Source of the DNA: Streptomyces avicenniae
Lineage (GTDB): Bacteria > Actinomycetota > Actinomycetes > Streptomycetales > Streptomycetaceae
Reading direction: 5' to 3'
DNA length: 64,000 bases
Assembly (NCBI RefSeq): GCF_000719135.1
Contig: NZ_JOEK01000002.1
Span: forward strand, 124,001-188,000
Shown here: positions 21,944 to 30,331 of the stretch, one piece after another
Position numbering within the stretch: the stretch's first letter is position 1
Layout of the letters: each line of letters begins with the position of its first letter
Made by a program: the position numbers and the translations under genes
Notes under the pieces: generated by a model
Databases searched by the model: none
Seen by the model: only the letters and a program-made list of their open reading frames with translations
Told to the model about the DNA's origin: nothing

Positions 21944-23142
21944 CCGAGGCGACCCGTGTGCTGGTGCTCAACTCAGGCTCTTCCTCGGTGAAGTACCAGC
22001 TGCTCGACATGCCGGGCGGCACCCGCCTGGCCACGGGCCTGGTGGAGCGGATCGGCGAACGCTCGGCCCGGCTCGTGCACACCCCGTCCGGCGGGGAGCG
22101 GCGCGAGCGCGGCGGGCCGTTCCCCGACCACCGCGCCGCCCTGCGCGCGGCGGCCGAGGAACTGGCGGCGGACGGCACCGGCTTCGACTCCCCGGCGCTC
22201 GCCGCCGTGGGCCACCGCGTCGTGCACGGCGGGGACCGCTTCACCGGGCCCGTGCGCGTGGACGACCGGGTGATCGCGGAGATCGAGGCCCTCGTGCCGC
22301 TGGCGCCGCTGCACAACCCGGGGAATCTGGAGGGGATCAGGACGGCGGGCGCGCTCAGCCCCGGCGTGCCGCAGGTGGCCGTCTTCGACACGGCGTTCCA
22401 CACGACGATGCCGGAGTACGCCTGGCGGTACGCGATCGACGTGCGCACCGCCGACGAGCACCGCGTCCGCCGCTACGGCGCCCACGGCACGTCGCACGCG
22501 TACGTCTCGCGCCGCACGGCCGAGCTGCTCGGGCGGGCGCCCGAGGACGTGAACGTGATCGTCCTGCACCTGGGCAACGGCTGCTCGGCGGCCGCGGTGG
22601 CGGGCGGACGGTGCGTGGACACGTCGATGGGCATGACGCCGCTCGAAGGGCTGGTGATGGGCACCAGGTCGGGCGACATCGACCCGGCCGTCGTCCTGCA
22701 CCTGGCGCGGAACGCCGGGATGTCGGTGGACGCCATCGACGCCCTGCTCAACCGGCGTTCCGGGCTCCTCGGCCTGTGCGGGGACAACGACATGCGTGAG
22801 GTCACGCGGCGGGCCGGGGACGGCGACGAGGCGGCGCGGCTGGCGCTCGACGTCTACGCGCACCGGCTGCGCAAGTACGTCGGCGCGTACACGGCGGTGC
22901 TCGGGCGCGTGGACGCCGTCGCGTTCACGGCCGGGGTGGGCGAGAACTCGGCGCCGGTCCGCGCGGCGGCGCTGGCGGGCCTCGGCGGGCTGGGCCTCGT
23001 GGTCGATCCCGACCTCAATACGGCACCGGGGCGCGGTCCCCGGTTCATCTCCCCGCAGTACGCTTCGGTCGCGGTCGCCGTGGTGCCCACGGACGAGGAA
23101 CTGGAGATCGCGGGCCAGGCTTACGATCTGGTCAGCACCTGA
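21940..23142 (+). CDS. ackA: Acetate kinase
   Basis: Makes ATP and acetate from acetyl phosphate, or the reverse. 400 residues with all ASKHA-family signatures: LVLNSGSSSVKYQLL at the start, VGHRVVHGG, FDTAFHTTMP, YGAHGTSHAYVS, LHLGNGCSAAA and FTAGVGENS. Length is normal. The GTG overlaps the pta stop. The pair supports acetate overflow and re-use next to pfkA and pyk. Confidence 0.97.
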   Translation: MTEATRVLVLNSGSSSVKYQLLDMPGGTRLATGLVERIGERSARLVHTPSGGERRERGGPFPDHRAALRAAAEELAADGTGFDSPALAAVGHRVVHGGDRFTGPVRVDDRVIAEIEALVPLAPLHNPGNLEGIRTAGALSPGVPQVAVFDTAFHTTMPEYAWRYAIDVRTADEHRVRRYGAHGTSHAYVSRRTAELLGRAPEDVNVIVLHLGNGCSAAAVAGGRCVDTSMGMTPLEGLVMGTRSGDIDPAVVLHLARNAGMSVDAIDALLNRRSGLLGLCGDNDMREVTRRAGDGDEAARLALDVYAHRLRKYVGAYTAVLGRVDAVAFTAGVGENSAPVRAAALAGLGGLGLVVDPDLNTAPGRGPRFISPQYASVAVAVVPTDEELEIAGQAYDLVST

Positions 23143-23178
23143 ATTATTCCACCACGGAACAAACGATAGGATCGCTTC

Positions 23179-24609
23179 ATGCGCCGTTCCAAAATCGTCT
23201 GCACGCTGGGCCCCGCCGTGGACTCGTTCGACCGCCTGAAGGCGCTCATCGAGGCGGGGATGAACGTGGCCCGCTTCAACTTCAGCCACGGCTCGCACGC
23301 GGAGCACGAGGAGCGGTACCACCGCGTCCGCAAGGCCAGCGAGGAGACCGGCCGCGCGATCGGCGTCCTCGCGGACCTCCAGGGCCCGAAGATCCGCCTG
23401 GAGACGTTCGCGGGCGGCCCGGTGGAGCTGAAGCGCGGCGACGAGTTCACCATCACCACCGAGGACGTGCCGGGCGACCGCACCATCTGCGGCACCACGT
23501 ACAAGGGCCTGCCGGGCGACGTCGCCAAGGGCGAGTCGATCCTCATCAACGACGGCAACGTCGCGCTCCAGGTGCTGGAGGTGGACGGGCCGCGCGTGCG
23601 GACCATCGTCATCGAGGGCGGCGTCGTCTCCGACCACAAGGGCATCAACCTGCCGGGCGTCGCCGTGAACGTCCCGGCGCTGTCCGAGAAGGACATCGAG
23701 GACCTGGAGTTCGCGCTGCGGCTCGGCGCCGACATGATCGCGCTGTCGTTCGTGCGCAACGCCGACGACGTGCGCGACGTGCACCGCGTGATGGACCGTG
23801 TGGGCCGCCGCGTCCCGGTCATCGCGAAGGTCGAGAAGCCGCAGGCCGTGGACAACATGGAGGAGGTCGTCCTGGCCTTCGACGGCGTCATGGTGGCCCG
23901 GGGCGACCTGGCGGTGGAGTACCCGCTGGAGAAGGTCCCGATGGTGCAGAAGCGCCTGATCGACCTGTGCCGCCGCAACGCCAAGCCGGTCATCGTCGCG
24001 ACCCAGATGATGGAGTCGATGATCGAGAACTCCCGCCCGACGCGCGCGGAGGCGTCCGACGTCGCCAACGCGATCCTGGACGGCGCGGACGCGGTGATGC
24101 TGTCGGCGGAGTCGTCGGTCGGCCGCTATCCGATCGAGACGGTCAAGACGATGTCCAAGATCGTCATCGCGGCCGAGGGCGAACTGCTCTCGCGCGGCCT
24201 CCAGCCGCTGGTGCCGGGCAAGAAGCCGCGTACGCAGGGCGGTTCCGTCGCCCGCGCCGCCGCCGAGATGGCCGACTTCCTGAACGCCAAGGCCCTCGTC
24301 GCCTTCACCAAGTCGGGCGACACGGCCCGCCGCCTGTCCCGCTACCGCGCGGTCCAGCCGATCCTCGCCTTCACCTCGGAACCGGCCACCCGCAACCAGC
24401 TCACGCTGAGCTGGGGCGTGGAGACGACCGTCGTGCCGAACGTGAACCACACGGACGAGATGGTCGAGCTGTGCGACGCGGAGCTGTCGCGCCTGGGCCG
24501 CTACGAGTCCGGCGACACCATGATCATCACGGCGGGCTCGCCCCCCGGCATCGCGGGCACGACCAACATGGTCCGCGTCCACCACATCGGCGGCCACCAG
24601 GGCGTCTGA
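23179..24609 (+). CDS. pyk: Pyruvate kinase
   Basis: Last step of glycolysis, phosphoenolpyruvate plus ADP to pyruvate plus ATP. 476 residues: MRRSKIVCTLGPAVDS, NFSHGSHAEH, DLQGPKIRLE, VIAKVEKPQAV with the catalytic Lys, VMVARGDLAVE and ATQMMESM. The C-terminal allosteric domain ends GTTNMVRVHH. There is no Shine-Dalgarno sequence before the ATG, but TAGGAT lies at 23167-23172, so the mRNA is probably leaderless with its own promoter in the 36-base gap after ackA. An 8-base stem hairpin follows the stop at 24628-24652. Confidence 0.97.
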   Translation: MRRSKIVCTLGPAVDSFDRLKALIEAGMNVARFNFSHGSHAEHEERYHRVRKASEETGRAIGVLADLQGPKIRLETFAGGPVELKRGDEFTITTEDVPGDRTICGTTYKGLPGDVAKGESILINDGNVALQVLEVDGPRVRTIVIEGGVVSDHKGINLPGVAVNVPALSEKDIEDLEFALRLGADMIALSFVRNADDVRDVHRVMDRVGRRVPVIAKVEKPQAVDNMEEVVLAFDGVMVARGDLAVEYPLEKVPMVQKRLIDLCRRNAKPVIVATQMMESMIENSRPTRAEASDVANAILDGADAVMLSAESSVGRYPIETVKTMSKIVIAAEGELLSRGLQPLVPGKKPRTQGGSVARAAAEMADFLNAKALVAFTKSGDTARRLSRYRAVQPILAFTSEPATRNQLTLSWGVETTVVPNVNHTDEMVELCDAELSRLGRYESGDTMIITAGSPPGIAGTTNMVRVHHIGGHQGV

Positions 24610-24844
24610 GCCCGGGAGCCCGGGGCCCGGCGGCGGACACGTCACGCCGCCGCGGCCGTTGGACGCGGGCAGGGGTTCCCGCCTCAGGTCGGCCGACCGG
24701 GACAGGGGGACGGAAAGGCTGCCGCGGCGTCGCCGGCGCGGCGGGTGCGCCTCGGGCCTTGTCCCCGAGGGGCCCGCAGGACGCTCCGGCGCACCCGAAC
24801 CGACGACGGCTCCCGACGCACGTCACCACGCCCTGTCCGGCGGA
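24610..24844. terminator. Terminator region between pyk and the AraC/GlxA-type regulator
   Basis: The convergent gap holds two hairpins. CGGCGGCG and CGCCGCCG pair across 9 bases at 24628-24652, just after pyk. CCTCGGG and CCCGAGG pair across 7 bases at 24750-24770. I see no gene or promoter in the remainder. Confidence 0.55.
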
Positions 24845-25798
24845 TCAGGGGGCCCGGAACGCCCGCCGGTAGGCGCCAGGGGTCGTGCCCGTCCGGGCGC
24901 GGAAGCGGCGGCGCAGGTTGACCGCGGAGCTGAGGCCGACGCGGGCCGCGATCGCCTCGACCGGCAGGTCCGTCTCCTCCAGCAGGGTGCGCGCCGCGGC
25001 CACCCGCCGGGAGAGCAACCACGCACCCGGGCTCGTGCCGAGCTGGGCGGCGAAGCGTCGGGCCAGGGTGCGGGGCGAGACGCCGAGGCGCGCGGCCAGG
25101 TCGTCCACCGACAGCGGTGTCCCAAGGCGCTCGTCAGCCCACGTGCGCAGGTCGTCGAGCGCGCCCCCGGGTGGTGGAGCAGGCACGTACGGGGCCTGGC
25201 CGCCCTCGCGATGCGGCGGCAGCACCATGTGGCGCGCGAGCAGGGCGGCGTACGCGGCCCCCTGGTCGTGCCGGACCAGATGCAGGCAGAGGTCGAACCC
25301 CGCTCCCGCTCCGGCACTGGTGGCGACGTCACCGTGATCCACGTAGAGCCTGTCCGGCTCCACGCGCACCCGGGGGAACTCACGCCGCAGTTGGTCGGCG
25401 CGCGACCGGTGCGTGGTGGCCGAGCGGCCGTCCAACAGTCCCGTGCGGGCCAGCGCGAAGACCCCCGAGCAGATGGTGACCAGCCGTGCCCCTCGCGCGT
25501 GCGCCCGCAGCAGCGCGCGGCGCACGGGGTCGGAGAGCGGCTCTTCCACCGGTCTCCAGCCCGGGATGATCACGGTGTCCGCGTCCTGCAGCACGGACAG
25601 GCCGTGCACCACGGCCATCGGGTACCCGCCCGTGGTCGGCACGGGGCCGGGTCGCTCCGCGCACACCTCGAATGCGTAGTGCCGCGGCATCCCCGGCCGC
25701 TCCGTACCGAAGACCTCGATGGCGCAGCCGAGCTCGAACGGCGACTGCACCGGCCCTATGAGGGCCACCACGCGATGCATGGCACGAAAGTACCCCAT
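24845..25798 (-). CDS. GlxA-type AraC family transcriptional regulator (DJ-1/PfpI + HTH)
   Basis: 317-residue regulator. The N-terminal DJ-1/PfpI-like domain (RVVALIGPVQSPFELGCAIE) has TICSGVFALARTGLLDGR, where a Cys stands at the nucleophile-elbow position. The C-terminal AraC double HTH is at about 220-315 (LSVDDLAARLGVSPRTLARR, LPVEAIAARVGLSSAVNLRR, then FRARTGTTPGAYRRAF). The ATG at 25798 is preferred because GAGGA lies 6 bases upstream; a second ATG six codons later is possible. It diverges from a cupin gene 54 bases away, its likeliest target. Unrelated to the copper oxidase also called GlxA elsewhere in this window. Confidence 0.9.
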   Translation of the reverse strand: MGYFRAMHRVVALIGPVQSPFELGCAIEVFGTERPGMPRHYAFEVCAERPGPVPTTGGYPMAVVHGLSVLQDADTVIIPGWRPVEEPLSDPVRRALLRAHARGARLVTICSGVFALARTGLLDGRSATTHRSRADQLRREFPRVRVEPDRLYVDHGDVATSAGAGAGFDLCLHLVRHDQGAAYAALLARHMVLPPHREGGQAPYVPAPPPGGALDDLRTWADERLGTPLSVDDLAARLGVSPRTLARRFAAQLGTSPGAWLLSRRVAAARTLLEETDLPVEAIAARVGLSSAVNLRRRFRARTGTTPGAYRRAFRAP

Positions 25799-25852
25799 GG
25801 TGTCCTCACGCTCTCTGTCCTGCCGCCGCCTGCGCGCGGCACTGTTGCAGGC

Positions 25853-26188
25853 ATGCACCCCGAGATCCTCGCGCAGGAGGGCTACACCTCCGCCTCTGTC
25901 GATGAATCCCCGGTCCGTGAGCTGTTCCCCGGGATACGGCTGCGTCCCCTCTGGCAGGGACCGACCGGCGAGCACGCGAACGTACTGGTGATGGAGGCGG
26001 GCGCCTCCTGGCCGCACCGGGACGTCCACGAGCCCGGTCCTGAAGAGGTCTACGTCGTCGCAGGCACCTTCAACGACGGAGCACGCGACTACCCGGCCGG
26101 CACGTTCCTGCACGCCCCCGCCGGGTCGTGGCACGTGCCCTCGACCACCACCGGCTGCACGCTGTTCCTCTTCTACCCCGCGGGTTAG
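25853..26188 (+). CDS. Cupin domain protein (ChrR-like)
   Basis: Single-domain cupin of 111 residues. Motif 1 is WPHRDVHEPGPEEVYVVAG and motif 2 FLHAPAGSWHVPST, giving a possible metal site with two or three His and one Glu. The layout is that of the ChrR-type cupin seen in anti-sigma factors and dioxygenase-like proteins, but there is no zinc-binding N-terminal anti-sigma domain here. It diverges from the AraC-type regulator. An oxygenase, isomerase or sensor role is possible. Confidence 0.75.
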   Translation: MHPEILAQEGYTSASVDESPVRELFPGIRLRPLWQGPTGEHANVLVMEAGASWPHRDVHEPGPEEVYVVAGTFNDGARDYPAGTFLHAPAGSWHVPSTTTGCTLFLFYPAG

Positions 26189-26613
26189 CGGTCCGCCCGA
26201 TCGAACAAGGGCGGAGCCGAAGTCGGGCCGGCACGAGCGACTTCTTCGCACGGCCGGGCCGGCAACGGCTCACCGCCTTCACGCTCCTCGCGCGCGCGAC
26301 GAGCCCCTGACACGGCTCTCCCCCGGCGACGACCACAGGGAGTGGGACGAGGACGGGCGGCTCCTCTCCCCCACCGCTCCTGGCGGTGGGGGAGCTCGCC
26401 GTGGGAGATGTGCGACCGACCGGTCACCTACGATGGCCGCAGGCCGGACGCCGCCCAGGAGCCGGAGTACGCGTGCCGGTCGCACATGTGGACGCGAACG
26501 CGCCGCATCCCGACCCCTCGACGCGGCGGTCGCGGAACAGGCGGGCCGGAGAAGTGGCGCCGCCGCCCCGGCCGGACGCGGCGGCCGACCGTGCGGTATC
26601 CGGGAGGACGGCG
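26189..26613. other. Intergenic region before the orphan gas-vesicle genes
   Basis: 425 bases with no credible gene; open frames here are Arg/Pro-rich shadows. It contains the strong hairpin at 26366-26394. Downstream of the hairpin TACGAT (26429-26434) could be a -10 box for the following gene, but no matching -35 is seen. Confidence 0.5.
26366..26394 (+). terminator. 12-base stem hairpin
   Basis: CTCCCCCACCGC and GCGGTGGGGGAG form a perfect 12-base stem with a 5-base loop (TCCTG). It is 177 bases after the cupin stop and 220 bases before the next gene, so it could end the cupin transcript or attenuate a transcript entering the gvpO region. Confidence 0.6.
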
Positions 26614-27042
26614 ATGAGCGCGATCGTGGCCCTGTGGGCGCGGGCCGAGCTGCCGATCAAGGACGGTCTCCACCTGGCGTCAGGGATGTCGGTGGCGGTG
26701 GAACTCGCGCCGGGCACCACGTCCGGCGTCCGGTTCCTCGAACCCTTCGACCCGGAGGCCGAACTGCGGGCGGATCCCGAGTGGGTGACGTCGATCGACA
26801 TCACCAGGACGCTCCCGCTGGACGGCGGCGCCCGCGTCCTGTGCTGCGGCGACGGCGCGTACGGCTCGGAGGGCTTCGTCGCCTCCACGCGGGGCGACGG
26901 GGCGCTGGAGTGGGTCATGTACCTCCAGGACTCCGATCCGTTCGTGGAGATCACTTCCGACGGCCGCCACGCGACGTTCCTGTCCACGTCCGGTGTGCGG
27001 GTCACACTCGACGCCGCGAGCCCTTGGTCGCCCATGCCCTGA
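26614..27042 (+). CDS. Hypothetical protein upstream of gvpO
   Basis: 142-residue soluble protein I do not recognise. The start MSAIVALWARAELP is fixed by GGGAGGA 5 bases upstream. It is acidic, with no signal peptide or membrane segment. Notable stretches are SIDITRTLPLDGGARVLCCG (adjacent cysteines) and LEWVMYLQDSDPF, followed by short beta-like strands ending RVTLDAASPW. Codon usage matches the neighbours. It is 46 bases upstream of gvpO on the same strand and may share its transcript. Confidence 0.65.
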   Translation: MSAIVALWARAELPIKDGLHLASGMSVAVELAPGTTSGVRFLEPFDPEAELRADPEWVTSIDITRTLPLDGGARVLCCGDGAYGSEGFVASTRGDGALEWVMYLQDSDPFVEITSDGRHATFLSTSGVRVTLDAASPWSPMP

Positions 27043-27088
27043 GAAACAGGACGTTTGGGGTGGCGGTGGGCGAGAACCCGCATGGTGC

Positions 27089-27430
27089 ATGGCACGAGAG
27101 ACGAGCGGGACGACGGTGGGCGACGGCCACGGCGCGGACGGGACCGGCGCGGGCCTCGCGCGGGCCGTCCTGGAGATGCTCCGCACGGCGGGCGCCGAGT
27201 TCACCGCGCTGACCGGGCTGCGCGCCGAGGCGGTGACCCGGCTCGAACGGCACGGCGACGGCTGGCTGGTGGAGGCCGAGGTCGTCGAGGCGCCGGGGCG
27301 GGCCCGCGCGCCCGACGTCCTGGCGGCGTACGAGGTCACCACAGGGTGGGACGGCCGACTGCTCCGCTGCCGCAGGACACGGCGCTTCACGCGCGGTCCT
27401 TCCGCACACGAGGGGAGAACGGAACGATGA
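27089..27430 (+). CDS. gvpO: Gas vesicle protein GvpO
   Basis: 113-residue GvpO-family protein, an accessory factor of actinomycete gas-vesicle clusters. Recognised from the helix LARAVLEMLRTAGAEFTALT, then DGWLVEAEVVEAPG and the end YEVTTGWDGRLLRCRRTRRF, which match the GvpO pattern of a short helix plus three strands. The ATG start gives a short Gly/Asp-rich N-terminus; a GTG nine codons later is an alternative. The stop overlaps the gvpF start (ATGA). No gvpA is found anywhere in the window. Confidence 0.8.
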   Translation: MARETSGTTVGDGHGADGTGAGLARAVLEMLRTAGAEFTALTGLRAEAVTRLERHGDGWLVEAEVVEAPGRARAPDVLAAYEVTTGWDGRLLRCRRTRRFTRGPSAHEGRTER

Positions 27431-28200
27431 GCACCTATGTCTACGGCATCACCCACGCCGGGCTGCCCCGGCTCCCGGCGGCGCTCGCGGGCGTGGGCGA
27501 CCCGCCGCGCGCGGTGCGCGTCCTGCGCGCGGGCGGGGTGGCGGCCGTCGTGAGCGACTGCCCCGAGGGGCTGCGGCCGACGCGCCGCGCCCTGTTCGCG
27601 CACCAGCGCGTGCTCTCGTCGGTGTCGGGCGCCGCCACGGTGCTGCCGCTGCGCTTCGGCAGCGTCGCGCCGGACGACCGCGCCGTGCGCGCCCTGCTCA
27701 CCGGCCGGTCGGGGCCCCTGCGCGAGCAGCTCGAACTGGTCGCGGGGCGCGTCGAGTTCACCGTGCGCGGCATGCATCTGGAGGACGTGCTGCTGCGGGG
27801 CGTCGTCGCCCGTGACCCCGAGATCCAGCGGCTGGACGCGGCGGCGCGGGCCAGCGGCGGCGGCACGTACACCGAGCGCAGGCGGCTCGGCGAGCTGCTG
27901 GCCGAGGCGGTGGAGGCGCAGACCGGGCGGGACGTCGCGGCGGTGCGGGACGGGCTGGCGCCGCTGGCCGCCGCGTGCCGGACGGGCCCCGGGGGCGGCG
28001 GGCTGGCGCTGCACCTCGCGTTCCTCGTGGACCGCGACCGCGCGGCGGACTTCCTGACCACCGTGCCGCGGCTCCAGGAGCGGCTGCCGCATCTCGAACT
28101 CGGCGTCAACGGGCCGCTGCCGCCCTACGGCTTCGCGGGGACGGCCGGGTTCGCCGGGCTGTTCGCCTCGGCCGGGTCCCGGCCGCTCGCCGCCGCCTGA
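27427..28200 (+). CDS. gvpF: Gas vesicle protein GvpF/GvpL
   Basis: 257-residue GvpF/GvpL-family protein, in known systems a vesicle assembly or minor shell component. It opens STYVYGITHAGLPRLPAAL, the typical YVYGI strand, and continues with VLPLRFGSVAPDD, an Arg-rich helical middle, ALHLAFLVDRDRAADF and the closing LELGVNGPLPPYGFAG, the hallmark of the family's C-terminal domain. Coupled to gvpO by a four-base overlap. It ends 10 bases before a convergent gene, so the unit stops here with no gvpA, G, J, S or K. Confidence 0.88.
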   Translation: MSTYVYGITHAGLPRLPAALAGVGDPPRAVRVLRAGGVAAVVSDCPEGLRPTRRALFAHQRVLSSVSGAATVLPLRFGSVAPDDRAVRALLTGRSGPLREQLELVAGRVEFTVRGMHLEDVLLRGVVARDPEIQRLDAAARASGGGTYTERRRLGELLAEAVEAQTGRDVAAVRDGLAPLAAACRTGPGGGGLALHLAFLVDRDRAADFLTTVPRLQERLPHLELGVNGPLPPYGFAGTAGFAGLFASAGSRPLAAA

Positions 28201-28210
28201 CGGAGGGCCG

Positions 28211-29587
28211 TCAGCCGGGGCCCGCGCCTGCGCCGGTGTCCTGGGCGGTGCCGCGACCGCCGCCGGGGACCGTCGGGCCGTCCTCCGTGGTGTAGATCTC
28301 CATGCCGTGCAGCGTGAGGTCACCGCCGAACTGGCCCGCCTGGTGGACGAAGACGTCCGTGAAGAAGGCGAACGCGATGTCGAGCGGCGGCTCGTGCTCC
28401 GGGTCGAAGACGATGGGGATGACACCGAAGAGATTGCCTTCGAGGCGCTCGGTGTACATGGTCACCCGGCCGTTCCTGAACGTCGAGTTGGAGCCGGTGG
28501 CGGTGCCGACGTGGTAGCGCAGCGCGCCCTCGCCGTCCACGATCTGGTGGAGGTCGCCGACGTCGAGCTGGTCGGCCGTGAACTTGAGGGCCTGCTTGGT
28601 GCCGCCGCCCGCCGTCGTCACGTTCACGACGCCCTCGTAGTCGAGGCCGCGCAGGGTGAGGTAGGTCGCCTCCAGGTACCAGCCCTCGTCGGGCAGGACG
28701 ACCGGCAGGGCCTCGTCGGAGCCGGGGACGCTGCGCTCCTCGGGGCACGGGTACGGCAGGCGGCCCTGCGCGTCGGGGGCGAACGGGTCGGCGGGCGTGG
28801 CGTCGTCCTCGCCGCCGCTGCCGGTCGTGCCGGACGTGCCCGACGTGCCCGACGTCTCGTCCGCCCCGGTGTCGTCAGGGGCGCCCTGTGCGGGCTCCTC
28901 GGGGAGCCCCGGGTCGCCCGAGCCCTGCTCGTCCGCCGGGTCCTCGGGGGTCTCCGCCGGATCCTCGGGGCGGCCGGGCTCGGACGGCGCGGCGGGGGGC
29001 GGCGTGGCGCCCTCGTCGGTGCCGCCGCCCGAGCCGCCGTCGGCGCCGCGCCCCGGCGTGAGGAGGTCGCCGACGGCGTGCCCGAGGTCGGACAGGCCCT
29101 GGCCGAGGCCCAGCGGGTCCCACGGCTCACCGGTGTCCTCCGGCCGGTCCTCGGGCGCGGCGGCGTCCTCCGGCCCCGGCGCCCGGCTCCCGGTGGCCTC
29201 CGTGGGCCCCGTGTCCTCGACGGGCCGCTCGTCGGGTTCCGCCTCATCGACCGGCGCCGTGGGGTCGGGATCGGGGTCGGCGTCCGCGTCCGGCGCGTCC
29301 GCCGCGCCCTGGTCCGACTCCGGCTCCGGCTCCGGCTCCTGCTCCGGCCCCTGCTCCGCCGCGCCGTCGGTCTCCGGCTCCGCGCCGTCCGGCATCTCGA
29401 CGCACGGCCGGTCCTGGAACGGATTCGGCGGCTGCGGCTCCGCCTTGGCGAGGGGCGAGCCGATGCCGATGCCGAGCAGCGCGGCGGAGGGCATCGCGGC
29501 CAGCGCGATCGCCTTGCCGACCGGCGTCCGCAGCCGGCTGCGCAGCGTCCGCCGGGCGGCCGTCGCGGCTATGTCCTCACTCGGCAC
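28211..29587 (-). CDS. Secreted acidic low-complexity protein of the DUF6230/DUF6114 operon
   Basis: 458-residue exported protein. N-terminal twin-arginine-poor signal sequence GKAIALAAMPSAALLGIGIG, cleaved probably near AKAEP. Residues about 50-270 are a low-complexity Pro/Glu/Asp/Gly/Thr linker with short repeats (PEPEPE, TSGTSGTSG). The last 170 residues form a compact beta-rich domain (GWYLEATYLTLRGLDYEG to GGDLTLHGMEIYTTEDG). The GTG start overlaps the end of the DUF6114 gene by 11 bases, so it belongs to that operon. No LPXTG, transmembrane anchor or catalytic motif is visible. A cell-surface or matrix role is likely; the exact function is unknown. Confidence 0.75.
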   Translation of the reverse strand: MPSEDIAATAARRTLRSRLRTPVGKAIALAAMPSAALLGIGIGSPLAKAEPQPPNPFQDRPCVEMPDGAEPETDGAAEQGPEQEPEPEPESDQGAADAPDADADPDPDPTAPVDEAEPDERPVEDTGPTEATGSRAPGPEDAAAPEDRPEDTGEPWDPLGLGQGLSDLGHAVGDLLTPGRGADGGSGGGTDEGATPPPAAPSEPGRPEDPAETPEDPADEQGSGDPGLPEEPAQGAPDDTGADETSGTSGTSGTTGSGGEDDATPADPFAPDAQGRLPYPCPEERSVPGSDEALPVVLPDEGWYLEATYLTLRGLDYEGVVNVTTAGGGTKQALKFTADQLDVGDLHQIVDGEGALRYHVGTATGSNSTFRNGRVTMYTERLEGNLFGVIPIVFDPEHEPPLDIAFAFFTDVFVHQAGQFGGDLTLHGMEIYTTEDGPTVPGGGRGTAQDTGAGAGPG

Positions 29588-30185
29588 GGTCGCCGTCCTT
29601 CCCCGGATGCCCCGGCGGCCGTCCGCCGCCCCTGGGCACGGCGCCCCCGAAGCGCGCCAGCGCGCTCCCGGTGCCGGGCACGCGCGCGGGCGGCACCAGG
29701 CCGGGCACGGCCGCGGGCGGGGCGGGCGGGGCCGACGCGGCGGCGGGGGCGGGAGCGGGGGCCACGTCCCCCGCGGCGGGCAGGGGTGTCCCCGGCACCC
29801 AGGCGACGCTCATCGCACCGCCGACCATGCCGAGGAGGAAACCGATCAGCCCGCCACCGAAGTTGGCGACGACGAGCGAGACGAGGGAGAGCAGGATGGC
29901 CGCGACACCCGCGAATATCCGCACATGCGGCTGGAACCATATGGTCAGCCCGAGCACGATGAGGAGCACGCCGATGACCACGGCGCTGGCACCGGCCGTC
30001 GTGGACATCCGCACGTTGAGCTGGCCGAGCGTCAGGTTGGCGTAGGGCAGCCAGAGGATCGGCACACCGGCGGTCCCGACGTACAGGCCCGCCCAGAACG
30101 GCCGCCGCCAGCGGAAGTTCCGGAAGGCGACGCGGCCTCTGCGCAACGGCGAAGCGGCTGGCCGGTCTTCGGCTTCGACAGTCAC
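29577..30185 (-). CDS. DUF6114 family membrane protein
   Basis: 202-residue protein with about four membrane helices in the first 125 residues (PFWAGLYVGTAGVPILWLPY, SAVVIGVLLIVLGLTIWF, IFAGVAAILLSLVSLVVANF, GGGLIGFLLGMVGGAMSV). A long Pro/Ala/Gly-rich cytoplasmic or surface tail follows. The pattern matches DUF6114 as I recall it. The GTG at 30185 follows GGGGAG and is preferred over an ATG 14 codons earlier. It lies between the DUF6230 gene and the secreted protein gene, all leftward. Confidence 0.78.
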   Translation of the reverse strand: MTVEAEDRPAASPLRRGRVAFRNFRWRRPFWAGLYVGTAGVPILWLPYANLTLGQLNVRMSTTAGASAVVIGVLLIVLGLTIWFQPHVRIFAGVAAILLSLVSLVVANFGGGLIGFLLGMVGGAMSVAWVPGTPLPAAGDVAPAPAPAAASAPPAPPAAVPGLVPPARVPGTGSALARFGGAVPRGGGRPPGHPGKDGDRAE

Positions 30186-30331
30186 AGTACGTACTCCCCT
30201 GGTGGCGCGTTCAGTAGCGGGATGCACGATACGGCGGCCGGACCCGCCGTGCGCGGGCGCCTCCGCCCCCTGGCCGGGGCAGGGACGGGAACGGTGGCGT
30301 CCGCCGCCCCGGCACGCGGGTCATCGGCCCG

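Noticed and set aside
19606..23142. 1,178-codon rightward frame covering pta and ackA.
   Set aside because: Only its end is real, as ackA from 21940. The rest is out of frame with pta, which has complete catalytic motifs.
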